Source: Nostoc indistinguendum CM1-VF10 (lineage in GTDB: Bacteria; Cyanobacteriota; Cyanobacteriia; Cyanobacteriales; Nostocaceae). From it: DNA of 64,000 nt. Below are positions 44,121-53,800 of this stretch, piece by piece; position 1 is the first letter of the stretch, and every line of letters starts with the position of its first letter. The notes below the pieces were generated by a model. It ran no database searches. It worked only from the letters and a program-made list of their open reading frames with translations, and had not been told where the DNA came from. The DNA is taken from contig JAHHHS010000001.1 in NCBI GenBank assembly GCA_019359215.1, positions 124,001 through 188,000 of the forward strand, read 5' to 3'. Made by a program: the position numbers and the translations under genes.

Positions 44121-44552
44121 GTGCAGCAAGACCATCTGACGGTTAAGAGCGAACTCAGTCTCCTAAACCAGGTGCAAGAATGGTTTGAGCAATTTTGTCT
44201 GCAACATTTGTCTCAACTTGGCTGGTCAAAAACCCAACTTGATCGCCTAAATTTAGCATTAGCAGAGGGTTTTACCAACGCTGTTCGTCACGCTCATCAT
44301 GCTTTACCCCCAGAAACTACCATTGAAATCAATATTTATCTCTGGATTGACCGACTAGAGATTAGAATTTGGGATTATGGAAAACCTTTCGATCCTGATG
44401 CGATCGCAGAGCCAGTCCCAGGTACTCTACAAGTAGGCGGGTATGGATGGTTTCTCTTGCGGCGGTTGGCTGATCGTGTTGTATACGAACGTGGTGCAGA
44501 TGGTAGAAATTGCCTCCTAATCGTCAAATACTCAGTAGAAGCACAAAAGTAA
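44121..44552 (+). CDS. RsbW-like anti-sigma factor / HATPase-domain kinase
   Basis: A 143-residue HATPase_c_2 protein. The N-box reads RLNLALAEGFTNAVRHAH, the G1 box IWDYGKPFDP, and the G2 region GGYGWFLLRRLADRV. Such proteins phosphorylate anti-anti-sigma partners and bind sigma factors, or serve in other partner-switching systems. GTG 44121 is chosen as start because the upstream open frame (to 43947) encodes an implausible AT-driven sequence. No anti-anti-sigma gene is adjacent. The target is unknown. Confidence 0.82.
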   Translation: MQQDHLTVKSELSLLNQVQEWFEQFCLQHLSQLGWSKTQLDRLNLALAEGFTNAVRHAHHALPPETTIEINIYLWIDRLEIRIWDYGKPFDPDAIAEPVPGTLQVGGYGWFLLRRLADRVVYERGADGRNCLLIVKYSVEAQK

Positions 44553-45184
44553 AAGTAAAGCAGTCAAAAGGTAAAGGAAGTTAAAAATACTTCTGATGCC
44601 AATTTGAGGTTTTAAATAGGCAAGGAGTACCAGCAGCCTGGAAGGGCTAGTACAACACGGCATTAAATCGACCTACTATCTCAATTAACATAACAAGTTG
44701 CTTTGAGCAAGTCGTTAAAGGCAAAACTTCGCCACAGTGTACTAGTCTTCTGTACGAAATGCTGCACGTAATTTGATTATATTTAGGAGTAAGACAAACA
44801 GAATTTCTCCTATGGTCGTTCCTGCGCTAAGGGAGATCTTACCCAAAGTTGAGCCACTCACTTTAAAACAAAAGCACTACTGGAAGGAGTATTTGATCAA
44901 ATATATAGTTATTTGATTGATAAGAGTATACTCATTTTTCAATAATATGTGGATTAAGGTAATATATTTTTTAAGTTAAATTCCTGAGTTATTATGATTT
45001 GTTTGTAAAGCCTTAAAAAATATTGTTGTATAAAAAGAATTAATGAATACAGTAAAGATAGCATTCGAGTTATACTTGCTCCCTTGTTAGGATCTGTCAG
45101 CAGTATTGAGAGCTTTATTTTTTGCTCTCTAACAAGTGCCATTTTGTGCTTAAAGAGATAGAAGGAATAGGGGACAAAATATGT
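44553..45184. other. Long spacer, hairpin at 45108-45129
   Basis: About 630 bp with no convincing gene. A GAGAGC/GCTCTC hairpin with a T-rich loop lies at 45108-45129, inside the probable leader of the next gene. The middle part is very AT-rich and probably promoter. Confidence 0.45.
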
Positions 45185-46183
45185 ATGACTAAGACAGCCC
45201 TAATTACAGGAATAACTGGGCAAGATGGCTACTATCTCAGCCATTTGCTCCTCAACCGAGGTTACCGAGTTGTAGGATTAGTACCTCCGCATCGACAACC
45301 TAATTTGACAAAACTGGGAACACTGGCAAATCAGGTAGAAATTTTTACGGTTGACTTGAGGGATAATGCGGCGCTATTGACCGCAGTTGAACAACTGCGT
45401 CCCAAAGAAATTTACAATTTAGCGGCTCCCAGTTTTGTACCCGACTCTTGGAACGATCCATTAGGAACCCTGGATCTGATAACTGGTACGGCTACTAGGC
45501 TTTTGGAAGCAGTACGTCAGGTTGGTTTGTCTACCAGATTTTATCAAGCCAGCAGTTCAGAAATGTTTGGCGATGTATTTGTTTCGCCTCAAGATGAGGA
45601 AACGCCTTTTCGCCCCAAAAATCCTTATGCTGCGGCTAAGATGCACGCCCACTGGAGTATGGTGCATCACAGGCAGCGCTATGGGCTATTTGCTTGTAGT
45701 GGAATTTTATATAACCATGAGTCTCCTTTACGACCACCTCAGTTTGTTACACGCAAAGTTTCTTTGGCAGCTGCATCGATTAAATTGGGTTTAACTGACA
45801 CCTTAGAAATGGGTAACTTAGATGCTAAACGCGATTGGGGCTTTGCCGGAGATTACGTAGAGGCAATGTGGCTAATGCTGCAAGTCGATGAGCCAGAAGA
45901 ATATGTGATTGGCACAGGTAAACTGCACAGTGTTAGAGATTTAGTTGCCACAGCCTTTGAGTCTGTCGGATTGGATTGGACGCATCATGTAGTCTTAAAT
46001 ACCAGTCTATTACGACAGGATGAGCATTTTCAACTAGTAGCTAACCCCAGTAAAGCTAAAAGAAACCTTGGTTGGGAACCCCAAGTAAGTTTTGAAGAAC
46101 TTTTAGAAAAAATGGTAAAAACAGATTTAGAGCGGTTACAAAACGGTGCGATCGCCTTTACAGCCCCGAGGCAACCTTCCTGA
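45185..46183 (+). CDS. gmd: GDP-mannose 4,6-dehydratase
   Basis: A 332-residue short-chain dehydratase/epimerase-type enzyme converting GDP-D-mannose to GDP-4-keto-6-deoxymannose, the entry to GDP-fucose or GDP-rhamnose. NAD(P)-binding GITGQDGYYLSHLLL, the SSSEMFG loop, and the YxxxK pair in NPYAAAKMHAHW are all present, as is GILYNHESPLRPPQFVTRKV, which marks GMD. The start at 45185 has a GGAATAGGGG stretch upstream. A glycosyltransferase gene follows 65 bp later, indicating a polysaccharide or glycolipid pathway. No partner reductase (fucose synthase) lies in the window. Confidence 0.92.
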   Translation: MTKTALITGITGQDGYYLSHLLLNRGYRVVGLVPPHRQPNLTKLGTLANQVEIFTVDLRDNAALLTAVEQLRPKEIYNLAAPSFVPDSWNDPLGTLDLITGTATRLLEAVRQVGLSTRFYQASSSEMFGDVFVSPQDEETPFRPKNPYAAAKMHAHWSMVHHRQRYGLFACSGILYNHESPLRPPQFVTRKVSLAAASIKLGLTDTLEMGNLDAKRDWGFAGDYVEAMWLMLQVDEPEEYVIGTGKLHSVRDLVATAFESVGLDWTHHVVLNTSLLRQDEHFQLVANPSKAKRNLGWEPQVSFEELLEKMVKTDLERLQNGAIAFTAPRQPS

Positions 46184-46248
46184 AGAAAGGCTGGGGGCAA
46201 GGCGTACTAAGTGATCGCGCCCTTACCGCGAGTCTAAATAACCTAAGT

Positions 46249-47436
46249 ATGAATATCATTAAACTGACAGAAAACCTCAAAGTAGGTGATAAAGTTAACC
46301 AAAAAACTAACCATGTCTTCGTGTTTTTAGAAATTTTTGCCCACGAAGGTGGTATTCAATCATATATAAAAGATATTTTTCGCGCTTATCTGGGATTAAG
46401 CCAAGCCTACAAGGCGGAAGTCTTTTTGTTGCGAGATAGTTCTGATAGTTTAAATCCATTTGAAAAGGAGAACTTAAAATTTCATTACTTTAAAAATCAG
46501 TCTCCTCATGTGGGGAGACTACAAATGGCAGCAGCTTTACTTAAATGTCTGTTGCAAAGCCGTCCGCAGAAAGTTTTCTGCGGTCATATTAACTTAGCAG
46601 TGTTAGTACAAACTCTTTGCCAGCCTTTGGGAATTCCTTACACCGTGCTAACTTACGGCAAAGAAGTTTGGGAACCCCTCAAAAATCACGAACGTCGCGC
46701 CCTAACATCAGCAGCTGGAATTTGGACAATTAGCCGCTACAGCCGCGATCGCGCTTGTGCTGCTAATAATCTAAACCCCAAAATGGTACAGATGATGCCT
46801 TGTGCAATTGATGGGGATAAATTTACTCTTGGTTCCAAGCAGGCAGAATTAGTTCAGAAGTATGGTTTAACTGGTGCTAAGGTGTTAATGACAGTTGCCC
46901 GGTTATGGTCAGGGGATATTTACAAGGGTGTAGATGTGACGATTCGAGCATTACCACAAATCGCTCAGGTTTTCCCAGAAGTGAAATATTTGGTAATTGG
47001 TCGCGGTGATGACCAACCGCGATTAGCTAAACTTGCTGCATATTTAGGTGTGAGCGATCGCGTCGTATTTGCTGGTTTCGTTGCCACAGAAGAATTAATG
47101 GAACATTACCGCCTTGCTGATGCCTATATTATGCCTTCGCAAGAAGGCTTTGGCATAGTTTATCTTGAGGCAATGGCTTGTGGAGTGCCTGTATTATCCG
47201 GTGACGACGATGGCTCCGCTGACCCCTTACAGGATGGTAAACTGGGGTGGCGAGTACCACACCGCAGTCCTGATGCTGTAGCCGAGGCTTGTATAGAAAT
47301 GCTTAAAGGGGATGACCAGCGATGTAATGGAGAATGGCTACGAGAACAAGCGATCGCTCTGTTTGCCATAGATGCCTTTCAACAGCACTTACAAAAACTG
47401 CTTCTGTCTTCAGTTTTGAATCCCAATAATAAATGA
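46249..47436 (+). CDS. Family 4 glycosyltransferase
   Basis: A 395-residue GT-B fold, GT4-type transferase. The N-terminal domain opens HVFVFLEIFAHEGGIQSYIK; the C-terminal donor-binding part has VARLWSGDIYKGVDVTIRAL and the E-x7-E motif EGFGIVYLEAMACGVPVLSG. It transfers a sugar from a nucleotide donor to a growing glycan; donor and acceptor are unknown. Its position after gmd suggests mannose, fucose or a related deoxysugar. The first ~20 residues are variable, so the start is moderately certain. Confidence 0.88.
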   Translation: MNIIKLTENLKVGDKVNQKTNHVFVFLEIFAHEGGIQSYIKDIFRAYLGLSQAYKAEVFLLRDSSDSLNPFEKENLKFHYFKNQSPHVGRLQMAAALLKCLLQSRPQKVFCGHINLAVLVQTLCQPLGIPYTVLTYGKEVWEPLKNHERRALTSAAGIWTISRYSRDRACAANNLNPKMVQMMPCAIDGDKFTLGSKQAELVQKYGLTGAKVLMTVARLWSGDIYKGVDVTIRALPQIAQVFPEVKYLVIGRGDDQPRLAKLAAYLGVSDRVVFAGFVATEELMEHYRLADAYIMPSQEGFGIVYLEAMACGVPVLSGDDDGSADPLQDGKLGWRVPHRSPDAVAEACIEMLKGDDQRCNGEWLREQAIALFAIDAFQQHLQKLLLSSVLNPNNK

Positions 47437-47494
47437 TTAATGACCAATGACTAAAATCGCTATCCTAGAAGGAGAGCAGGACGACATTTAAAAA

Positions 47495-47866
47495 ATGAGC
47501 TTTAAGTCATTTCAATTGAATCTTTTAAATCTTCGCCCTTGGCTCACCTTGCTGGCAGTTGTTTGGTTGCTGGCATCACTGGGCTTGGGTTGGTTGGTTA
47601 AGTCGTTGGTAATTATTGTCGGGTTGCTGTTTTTGGCACCCATTGTGGCTTTTTTTGGCTTTCGTTGGTGGCTACAACGCAACTTGGTTGCTGACCAGTG
47701 TCCCGTCTGTAGATATGAATTTACAGGTTTAAATAACAGTCAGTTGCAGTGTCCTAACTGTGGAGAGTCACTGTTAGTACAAGATAGTCATTTTCAGCGC
47801 TTCACACCAGAAGGCACAATTGATGTCAAAGCTGTCGAAGTCCCAGCCAAATCACTGGAAGATTAG
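47495..47866 (+). CDS. Small membrane protein with zinc ribbon
   Basis: A 123-residue protein with two hydrophobic segments at ~15-35 and ~38-58 (WLTLLAVVWLLASLGLGWLV and LVIIVGLLFLAPIVAFFGF). A zinc ribbon of two CPxC knuckles follows (DQCPVCRYEF, LQCPNCGESLL), then a short acidic tail. The ribbon would face the cytoplasm. No known family name comes to mind; it looks like a conserved cyanobacterial hypothetical. It is followed by STRR units that begin right at its stop codon. Confidence 0.72.
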   Translation: MSFKSFQLNLLNLRPWLTLLAVVWLLASLGLGWLVKSLVIIVGLLFLAPIVAFFGFRWWLQRNLVADQCPVCRYEFTGLNNSQLQCPNCGESLLVQDSHFQRFTPEGTIDVKAVEVPAKSLED

Positions 47867-47895
47867 TCATTAGTCATTAGTCATTGGTCATTAGC
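47865..47895. repeat. STRR heptamers, TCATTAG/TCATTGG
   Basis: Consecutive units TCATTAG, TCATTAG, TCATTGG and TCATTAG directly after the stop of the zinc-ribbon gene, between convergent genes. Confidence 0.8.
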
Positions 47896-47908
47896 AAAGG
47901 ACAAATGA

Positions 47909-48349
47909 CTATTTCTTTGTTTCTTGCGAGATTGAGAGGGTGTAGTTAAAGTTTGGCTTTCCTTGGGATTGTTCGCCCACAAACAGCGAGTATGTTCCTG
48001 CCTGCCAAAAACCAGAAAGTTCTGGCTTGCCTCCAGAATATTTATCTGCCATTACACAAAAGCGTCCCCCAGGTCCATCGATCAATAGCGTTGCCTTGCC
48101 TTCACTCTCTACTGTTAATCGTAAATAAGGTAGTGACTCTGTAACCTGGACAACTTGATTGGGTTCAGTGCTAATATTGCCACAATTACTTTTAACAGTT
48201 CCCCCAGACTTTCCGTCCAAAACCAGTGGATCTGGTTGGAGATTCCGATTAATTTTGATTGTTGGTGTCTGTGCCAAATTAGCCTCAGTTAACACCAAAC
48301 TCATCGCCAAAGCTGTGGGAACAATTGCAAGTAGCCTAACCGTTTTCAT
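47909..48349 (-). CDS. Secreted hypothetical protein
   Basis: A 146-residue protein with a signal peptide (LLAIVPTALAMSLVLTEANLAQ, cleavage near residue 26). The mature part looks beta-rich: a GGTVKSNCGNI segment, LRLTVESEGKATLLIDGPGG, then GFWQAGTYSLFVGEQSQGKP. This pattern resembles small PPC-like or jelly-roll domains found in cyanobacterial exported proteins. Two Cys may form a disulfide. Its function is unknown and it has no operon partner. Confidence 0.72.
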   Translation of the reverse strand: MKTVRLLAIVPTALAMSLVLTEANLAQTPTIKINRNLQPDPLVLDGKSGGTVKSNCGNISTEPNQVVQVTESLPYLRLTVESEGKATLLIDGPGGRFCVMADKYSGGKPELSGFWQAGTYSLFVGEQSQGKPNFNYTLSISQETKK

Positions 48350-48734
48350 TTTAATTAATGCTCGAAATTTTTTTAGAGCAATATTGTTATACAGTCTAAT
48401 TTAATAGACGACAGCAAGCCGTCTTGGTTCCCTAAATTGCTGTATAAAGTAATACTATTTATTTAAGTGTTTTTTGTGAAGATTTGATGGGCATAAAGAC
48501 CATTAATCGTGCAAAATATCTATGCTTGGTGACGCTTTTACACCAAAATATTCTATTTGATATTCTGCACTTCAATCCGTAACACCTTAGGATTCCAAAA
48601 ATCATCATAATTTTTACTGCCCAGAAAGGTATTGCACACACAGACATTAGCTAAAATCACTAAGACAACCACCAAAAATATAATTTGGTTGGTCTGTTGT
48701 GGAATAAGTAACCTAGCTGAGGTAGAAAAGATTG
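48350..48734. other. Spacer, no gene seen
   Basis: About 385 bp. It contains a GACGACAGCAAGCCGTC hairpin near 48407-48423 and otherwise AT-rich promoter-like sequence for the genes on both sides. No RNA gene or repeat family is recognised. Confidence 0.45.
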
Positions 48735-49076
48735 ATGAATCCTCAAAGAGAAGAAGACTTGCAGCGTCGCCTCAATAAGCTAGAGGCAGATATTAATTCT
48801 TCGCCGGAAGTGGTTTCCCAACCACAAGAGCAAAAACAGATGCCTCAGTCTGTTTTTGCCAAGTTTAACTTGCAACTGGAGCGATTTCAGATTTGGTTTA
48901 ACAGTTTATCTGGAGTGAAAAAACTGGTAGTTTCGGGTGTGACAGTGCTAGTAGGCTTGGCAATGCTGCAAGCAGTGTTTAAACTGGTTGCATCTGTAAT
49001 TAGTCTGGCACTTTTGGCAGTGTTAGTGTATGTTGGATACAAAATTTTTGTGTCTAGTAGCTTTCAACGTAAGTAA
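48735..49076 (+). CDS. Small membrane-anchored hypothetical protein
   Basis: A 113-residue protein. The N-terminal half is hydrophilic and coiled-coil-like (EEDLQRRLNKLEADINSS), the C-terminal half hydrophobic with one or two membrane helices (VSGVTVLVGLAMLQAVFKLV, VISLALLAVLVYVGYKIFV). ATG 48735 is preferred to TTG 48732. It is probably a cyanobacterial conserved hypothetical. A perfect hairpin at 49117-49151 follows and likely ends the transcript before hglK. Confidence 0.7.
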   Translation: MNPQREEDLQRRLNKLEADINSSPEVVSQPQEQKQMPQSVFAKFNLQLERFQIWFNSLSGVKKLVVSGVTVLVGLAMLQAVFKLVASVISLALLAVLVYVGYKIFVSSSFQRK

Positions 49077-49116
49077 TAAGCTGATATGCATTTACTTTGC
49101 ATACCTGTAGTTATGA

Positions 49117-49151
49117 AAGTCAGGAGCCATGATACAAAAAGCTCCTGACTT
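49117..49151 (+). terminator. Perfect 11-bp hairpin
   Basis: AAGTCAGGAGC pairs exactly with GCTCCTGACTT around a 13-nt loop, 40 bp past the preceding stop codon. There is no long T-run. Confidence 0.5.
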
Positions 49152-49255
49152 ATGACTGCATTCTATTTCAATATGCTTTTCTTTTTGCCGATAAGCTTAG
49201 TCTATTTTAATTGTGCCGATCGCGGCGTAGAAATAATGTTAAAGGGAATTATACG

Positions 49256-51412
49256 ATGACGACACCATTTGTCAGGAGAAGTAATCAATCTGGTCAGTCA
49301 AAACAACCAGAAAGAGCCAGTTCGCTGCTGCTAGCAAGTAGACGTTTTGCTGCTTGGGCGGCTGAAATCACACTCGTGGTTACCAGTGGGTTGATTCCCT
49401 TCGGCATTGGTGTCTATGCCAATTCTAGAAGCGATTTTAATCGAGTGCCGCTTAACCCCGTGCTGGTAGTCACAGAAAGAGCGATCGCTAGACCCCTAGC
49501 TCTGCCTGTGAGCTATGGCATCCGTAACGTGGCATGGCCGACTAATATTTTGTGGACAATCGCCCTGTTAGCGCCTGTAACGCTTTCGTGGTCGCAATTG
49601 TATCTACTGGCTAAGACTGGTAGTACAATTCCTAAACGTTGGTTTAAAGTACGGGTTGTCAACGAGCAAGGGAAACCACCTGGTTTTGGGGGAGTTGTAA
49701 TTAGAGAAGGATTTGGGCGTTGGACTGTACCCATTTCTATCGCCTATTTGTTGTGGCGCTACAGCTTTGCTTTCCCGAATTTAGGATTATTCACACTTTT
49801 ATCTTTGTTAATGATTGTGGGTGAAGGGATAGGCTTACCATCACGCCGGGGGCGTCGCGCACTCCATGATCAACTCGCAGGCACTTATACAATAGATACG
49901 ACTCGCCCCTTGCCATCCTCAATTTTAGCTAACAACAGACAAGCTCAGTCTACTGGTGGTAATGATGAAGCAGAAGAATCGCAGGAGGGAGAAGAATTAG
50001 CGGCAGCCCAAACCAACCAGTCGCCTAATGTGTGGCGGCGCATACAGCAAAACCCTAACCTGACTTTGTTTGGGGTAGGGCTTACGAGCATGACTGCTGT
50101 GTTGGCAACTTTAATCGGCACTCAAGTTTATATTCAAATTCAACAATCCCAGCGAGCAACTAAGCAAATCAACAGCCAACAGTTCCTCGAACTTGTCAAA
50201 CAATTAACTCCCAACTCTGGGGCGACTAATGAGCAACGCCAAAGCGCAATTTTAGCTATGGGTGGTCTGAATGACCCACAGTCCATTAAATTTCTGACGG
50301 ATCTTTTGGTTAGCGAAACCAACCCCAGCCTCCTGGATACGATTCAACAAGCTTTGACAACTGTCGGGCCCCAAGCCATCCCGGAATTAAAAAATAAGAA
50401 TCAGTTTCTGGTTAGCGAACTAGAGTCTGTGGGCAGTACTGCAACCCAAGAACGGGAATTGCGGCAAGGGCGGCTACAAAGAAACCAGCGGACAATCAAT
50501 AAGATTCTCTCTGTTTATAGCGGTAAAATCGAGGGCGTTGACCTTAGTAACACCCAATTAGGTCAAAGCGGTACTCCAGGAAGTTCCTTTTTCAACTTGG
50601 TACTAGATAACCTTGATTTATCAGGAGTTAAGTTTAAATCTGCAAATCTCAACCAAGCCAGCTTTAAGGGTAGCCGGTTTCGGGGCATGGGTGAAGATGG
50701 GCGCTGGGATACCTACGACGATGTTATGGCTGATTTAAGCCAAGCTCAGTTGCAACAAGCCAATCTTACTGATGCTAATCTCAGCCGCGTCTTGATGAAC
50801 CGTACTGATTTGAGCCGCGCTACTCTCAACAGAGCTAACTTATCCAACGCGCGTCTTATTGACGCTAAACTCAACAGCACCCAACTAGTAGGAGCCGATC
50901 TGCGAAACGCAGTTTTGGAAAAAGCCAGCTTGACTGGAGCAGATTTAGGTGACGCTAAATTGAACGAAGCCAATCTGTACGCTGCTCGTTTAGGTCGCGT
51001 TACTGCTATCGGAACGCAATTATCCTTTGCCAATTTAATTAACACTGATTGGCAAGGGGCAGATTTATCAGGAGCCTATTTGGATCGTGCGAATCTCAGC
51101 AATGCTAACTTGAGCGCCACTCGTCTAGCTGGTGCAGTTTTGCGTTCTGCCCAGATGGAAAACGTTAACTTACAAAATGCCGACCTAAGTCTTGCAGATT
51201 TACGCGGGGCGAATGTCGCTGGAGCAGATTTTAAGGGGGCAATTCTCGCTCCTAGCAAACAAGATCCAGCAGATCAATTTGTCAAAACCCCAGATTTAGG
51301 CTCAGTATCTACCGTAGTTCAAGGAGTTGATTTTACTAAAGCCAAAAATTTAGATGCCAAGCAATTAGCGTACATTTGTACTCAAGGAGGCATTCATCCC
51401 CGTTGCCCGTAG
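49256..51412 (+). CDS. hglK: HglK, heterocyst glycolipid-layer protein with pentapeptide repeats
   Basis: A 718-residue protein. Residues ~1-230 hold an RDD-type membrane domain with about four helices; one more helix lies near 270-290. A HEAT-like stretch covers ~310-400, and pentapeptide repeats (A(D/N)LxX) run from ~430 to 680. The same combination defines HglK of Anabaena (727 residues), needed for correct localisation of heterocyst glycolipids. The start at 49256 (MTTPFVRRSNQS) follows a GGGA site; the upstream GTG-frame extension is basic and unlikely. The C-terminal KQLAYICTQGGIHPRCP closes the protein. Expression is expected to depend on nitrogen step-down, but no NtcA or HetR site was identified by eye. 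Confidence 0.88.
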   Translation: MTTPFVRRSNQSGQSKQPERASSLLLASRRFAAWAAEITLVVTSGLIPFGIGVYANSRSDFNRVPLNPVLVVTERAIARPLALPVSYGIRNVAWPTNILWTIALLAPVTLSWSQLYLLAKTGSTIPKRWFKVRVVNEQGKPPGFGGVVIREGFGRWTVPISIAYLLWRYSFAFPNLGLFTLLSLLMIVGEGIGLPSRRGRRALHDQLAGTYTIDTTRPLPSSILANNRQAQSTGGNDEAEESQEGEELAAAQTNQSPNVWRRIQQNPNLTLFGVGLTSMTAVLATLIGTQVYIQIQQSQRATKQINSQQFLELVKQLTPNSGATNEQRQSAILAMGGLNDPQSIKFLTDLLVSETNPSLLDTIQQALTTVGPQAIPELKNKNQFLVSELESVGSTATQERELRQGRLQRNQRTINKILSVYSGKIEGVDLSNTQLGQSGTPGSSFFNLVLDNLDLSGVKFKSANLNQASFKGSRFRGMGEDGRWDTYDDVMADLSQAQLQQANLTDANLSRVLMNRTDLSRATLNRANLSNARLIDAKLNSTQLVGADLRNAVLEKASLTGADLGDAKLNEANLYAARLGRVTAIGTQLSFANLINTDWQGADLSGAYLDRANLSNANLSATRLAGAVLRSAQMENVNLQNADLSLADLRGANVAGADFKGAILAPSKQDPADQFVKTPDLGSVSTVVQGVDFTKAKNLDAKQLAYICTQGGIHPRCP

Positions 51413-51492
51413 AATGGAGGGGGAGCAGAGGGGCAGAGGAGCAGGGGGAGAAGAACCGATGCCCAATTACTAATGACAAATGACAAATGACA
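51413..51492. repeat. G-rich low-complexity stretch and AATGACA heptamers
   Basis: GGAGGGGGAGCAGAGGGGC followed by three AATGACA units (about 51472-51492), the complement orientation of STRR. It separates hglK from the outer-membrane-like gene. Confidence 0.75.
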
Positions 51493-51514
51493 AATTGGTG
51501 TGAGGAGTTTGGTT

Positions 51515-52006
51515 ATGAAATATATTCCATATTTGGTTTCAGTTTTGGGGGCTAGCTTGGTCTTGAGTCTGGGGAGTACTAAACCAGCACAAGCTCAAGT
51601 AGCTTATGGCAGTTATATAGGTATAGGCCCTAGTGTTGGTTTTACCGATGGTATCCAACTCGGGGGAGTGATAGCTGGACGCTACAAGCTTTTGGAAGCA
51701 CCACTTTCGCTCCGCGCTCAAGTGTTAATTGGTAATAATACGGCAGTTGTGCCAACGGTTTCCTACGATTTACCCCTTAACTGGCAAGCGGATGCTTATC
51801 TGGGTGCTGGGTTGGTGTTGGCTAGTGGTGGTGGCTCCTCTCCTGTGGGCGACAAAATTAGTTTTGCTTTACAACCAGGCATTGATTATGTGATCCCAAA
51901 TAGCAATACAGTCCTTTTTGGCAACGCCATTATCGCTTTTGATGCCTACCGTGATAGCGGTGGTACAGCTATCTCTGTACAAGGTGGTGTTGGTTTGAGA
52001 TTTTAA
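51515..52006 (+). CDS. Outer-membrane beta-barrel-like protein
   Basis: A 163-residue protein with a signal peptide (MKYIPYLVSVLGASLVLSLG, cleavage after AQA near residue 28). The mature part alternates polar and hydrophobic residues in beta strands (PLSLRAQVLIG, WQADAYLGAGLVLA, SFALQPGIDYVI), and ends VQGGVGLRF, with a C-terminal Phe as in outer-membrane proteins. It is small, so an eight-stranded barrel is likely. The start at 51515 is supported by GAGGAG upstream. Function unknown. Confidence 0.75.
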   Translation: MKYIPYLVSVLGASLVLSLGSTKPAQAQVAYGSYIGIGPSVGFTDGIQLGGVIAGRYKLLEAPLSLRAQVLIGNNTAVVPTVSYDLPLNWQADAYLGAGLVLASGGGSSPVGDKISFALQPGIDYVIPNSNTVLFGNAIIAFDAYRDSGGTAISVQGGVGLRF

Positions 52007-52120
52007 TGGGCTATCCCTAAGAAGCGTTAAACTTCATTGCAAATTAAGAAGTTAGTCCAAACAACATGATAGTTTTTGGTGATGAAGAGAGACAGCACAG
52101 GATTAACACAGGAGAATACA

Positions 52121-52333
52121 GTGGCAATGGAATTAAATTTATTAACAGATGCGGGCGCAGATGAAATGAATCAAGATTTCAGTGAATATGTTGCCAACCT
52201 GCAACTTCATATGACTCTGCAAGCTCGCAATCTTGTTCCAACCCTGAAGCAAACACTGGTAGATAGTCGCCAGCAGTTACTCCATCAAACCCAAGCCCAC
52301 TTTGAAAAGCTAGTTTCTCGACAAGGGTTATAA
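52121..52333 (+). CDS. Small conserved hypothetical protein
   Basis: Encodes 70 residues from GTG 52121, with GGAG at 52111-52114 giving ideal spacing; ATG 52127 is the alternative and a longer frame to 52076 exists. The protein is helical and hydrophilic (FSEYVANLQLHMTLQARNLV, VDSRQQLLHQTQAHFEKLV). No known domain. The ribosome-binding site supports it as a genuine small gene. Confidence 0.6.
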   Translation: MAMELNLLTDAGADEMNQDFSEYVANLQLHMTLQARNLVPTLKQTLVDSRQQLLHQTQAHFEKLVSRQGL

Positions 52334-52560
52334 ATATATATATGCAAATTTTAATCAAAATTCAAATAAAATAAAGGCAGATGTTGGGTTAATGCCAATG
52401 GTGTTCTCACAAGGTCTGCTTTTTCTGCTTTTTTTCAGTATTGAGTTACTAAAATCACCCTTTTGGCGCAATAGTAGAGAGCAGAAACTAGTTAAAATAA
52501 TTATTGCAGCAGTTCCTTTGAAGAGCAGTTACTTAAGGCTAAATAGCGGCTCGAATAAAA

Positions 52561-53799
52561 ATGACTTCATTACTTCCCAGAAACCTCAGCGTTGTTATCC
52601 GACCAGTCCAATACCGGGATCTGGACGGGATCGAGCGCATAACTCAAGAGTCATTCGCAGCCCTTACTCCCAAGGGAGCAGGTTTTGCCATCAGCCAGAT
52701 GCAAAGGCTGCGTCGCTGGTATGGATTACTCAAATTTTTGAGTTGGTTTCCTAACCCGCTACAGTATCGCCTCTGTGCCTACATAGCAGAGCAAGGGCGG
52801 TTGCTTCTAGGAATGATTCAAGTGTCACCGTTTAACCGGACACGCAGTACATGGCGGATTGATCAAGTGCTGTTAGAGCGTGGTGTCGATAAACAAGGAG
52901 TTGGTTCGCAACTTTTGCGTCATTGCTTTGAATCGATTCTAGAAGCTCGCACTTGGTTACTGGAAGTTAATATCAACGATATAGAGGCGCTAGCACTATA
53001 TCGACAAAATGGATTCCAACGTCTGGCAGAAATGACGTACTGGGAAATTGAGCCAGAATTACTAACTGAATTGGCACAAGCAGAGCCAGACTTACCCAAC
53101 CTCTTGCCAGTAAGTAATGCTGATGCCCAGTTGCTATATCAACTAGATACGGCATCTATGCCACCTTTGGTACGTCAGGTTTTTGACCGTAACACCCGCG
53201 ACTTTAAAACCAGTTTGTTCGGTGCTTTAACTGATGCAGTAATGCAATGGGTGAGCAAAACAGAAGTAGTAAGTGGTTACGTATTTGAACCGCAACGCAA
53301 AGCTGCGATCGGCTATTTTCAGGTGCAACTTGATCGGAAGGGTGAAGTTCCGCACGTCGCAACGCTGACGGTTCATCCCGCTTATACCTGGCTGTATCCA
53401 GAATTATTATCTCAGCTGGCTCGGATTACCCAAGATTTTCCCCAACAAGGATTACAATTAGCTTCCTCAGATTATCAGGCAGAGCGAGAAGAATATTTGG
53501 AACGAATTGGGGCAAAACGCATAGAACATACATTAGTTATGTCCCGCTCTGTGTGGCACAAGCTACGGGAGTCTAAATTTGTCTCCTTAGAAGGAATTCA
53601 GTGGACTGATATGCTGCAAGGTTTACAACCAGCACGTAAACCTATACCAGGTGGGATGTCATGGATACAATCAGGAAAGTTGCCATTGTCAGATAAACCA
53701 CTGCAAAGCTTGTCAGAGCCGATTAACTTTTCGGGAAAAAACCCTAGCATGGAAGCATCGTCGAGCCCTGAATCAGCAGATGCACAGCAGGAGAATTAG
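52561..53799 (+). CDS. GNAT-family N-acetyltransferase
   Basis: A 412-residue protein with an N-terminal GNAT domain (~10-165): VIRPVQYRDLDGIERIT, the acetyl-CoA loop area RGVDKQGVGSQLLRHCF, and NDIEALALYRQNGFQRLAEM. The second half (~190-340) resembles a degenerate second GNAT fold (VATLTVHPAYTWLYPELLSQ). The last ~60 residues are low-complexity. The substrate is unknown. It is followed after 1 bp by ruvX, a pairing that seems recurrent in cyanobacteria, so the two are probably co-transcribed. Confidence 0.82.
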   Translation: MTSLLPRNLSVVIRPVQYRDLDGIERITQESFAALTPKGAGFAISQMQRLRRWYGLLKFLSWFPNPLQYRLCAYIAEQGRLLLGMIQVSPFNRTRSTWRIDQVLLERGVDKQGVGSQLLRHCFESILEARTWLLEVNINDIEALALYRQNGFQRLAEMTYWEIEPELLTELAQAEPDLPNLLPVSNADAQLLYQLDTASMPPLVRQVFDRNTRDFKTSLFGALTDAVMQWVSKTEVVSGYVFEPQRKAAIGYFQVQLDRKGEVPHVATLTVHPAYTWLYPELLSQLARITQDFPQQGLQLASSDYQAEREEYLERIGAKRIEHTLVMSRSVWHKLRESKFVSLEGIQWTDMLQGLQPARKPIPGGMSWIQSGKLPLSDKPLQSLSEPINFSGKNPSMEASSSPESADAQQEN

Positions 53800-53800
53800 T

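Noticed and set aside
49211..49255. Upstream extension of hglK (CRSRRRNNVKGNY)
   Set aside because: A basic, non-conserved-looking stretch before the better placed ATG 49256 with a GGGA site.
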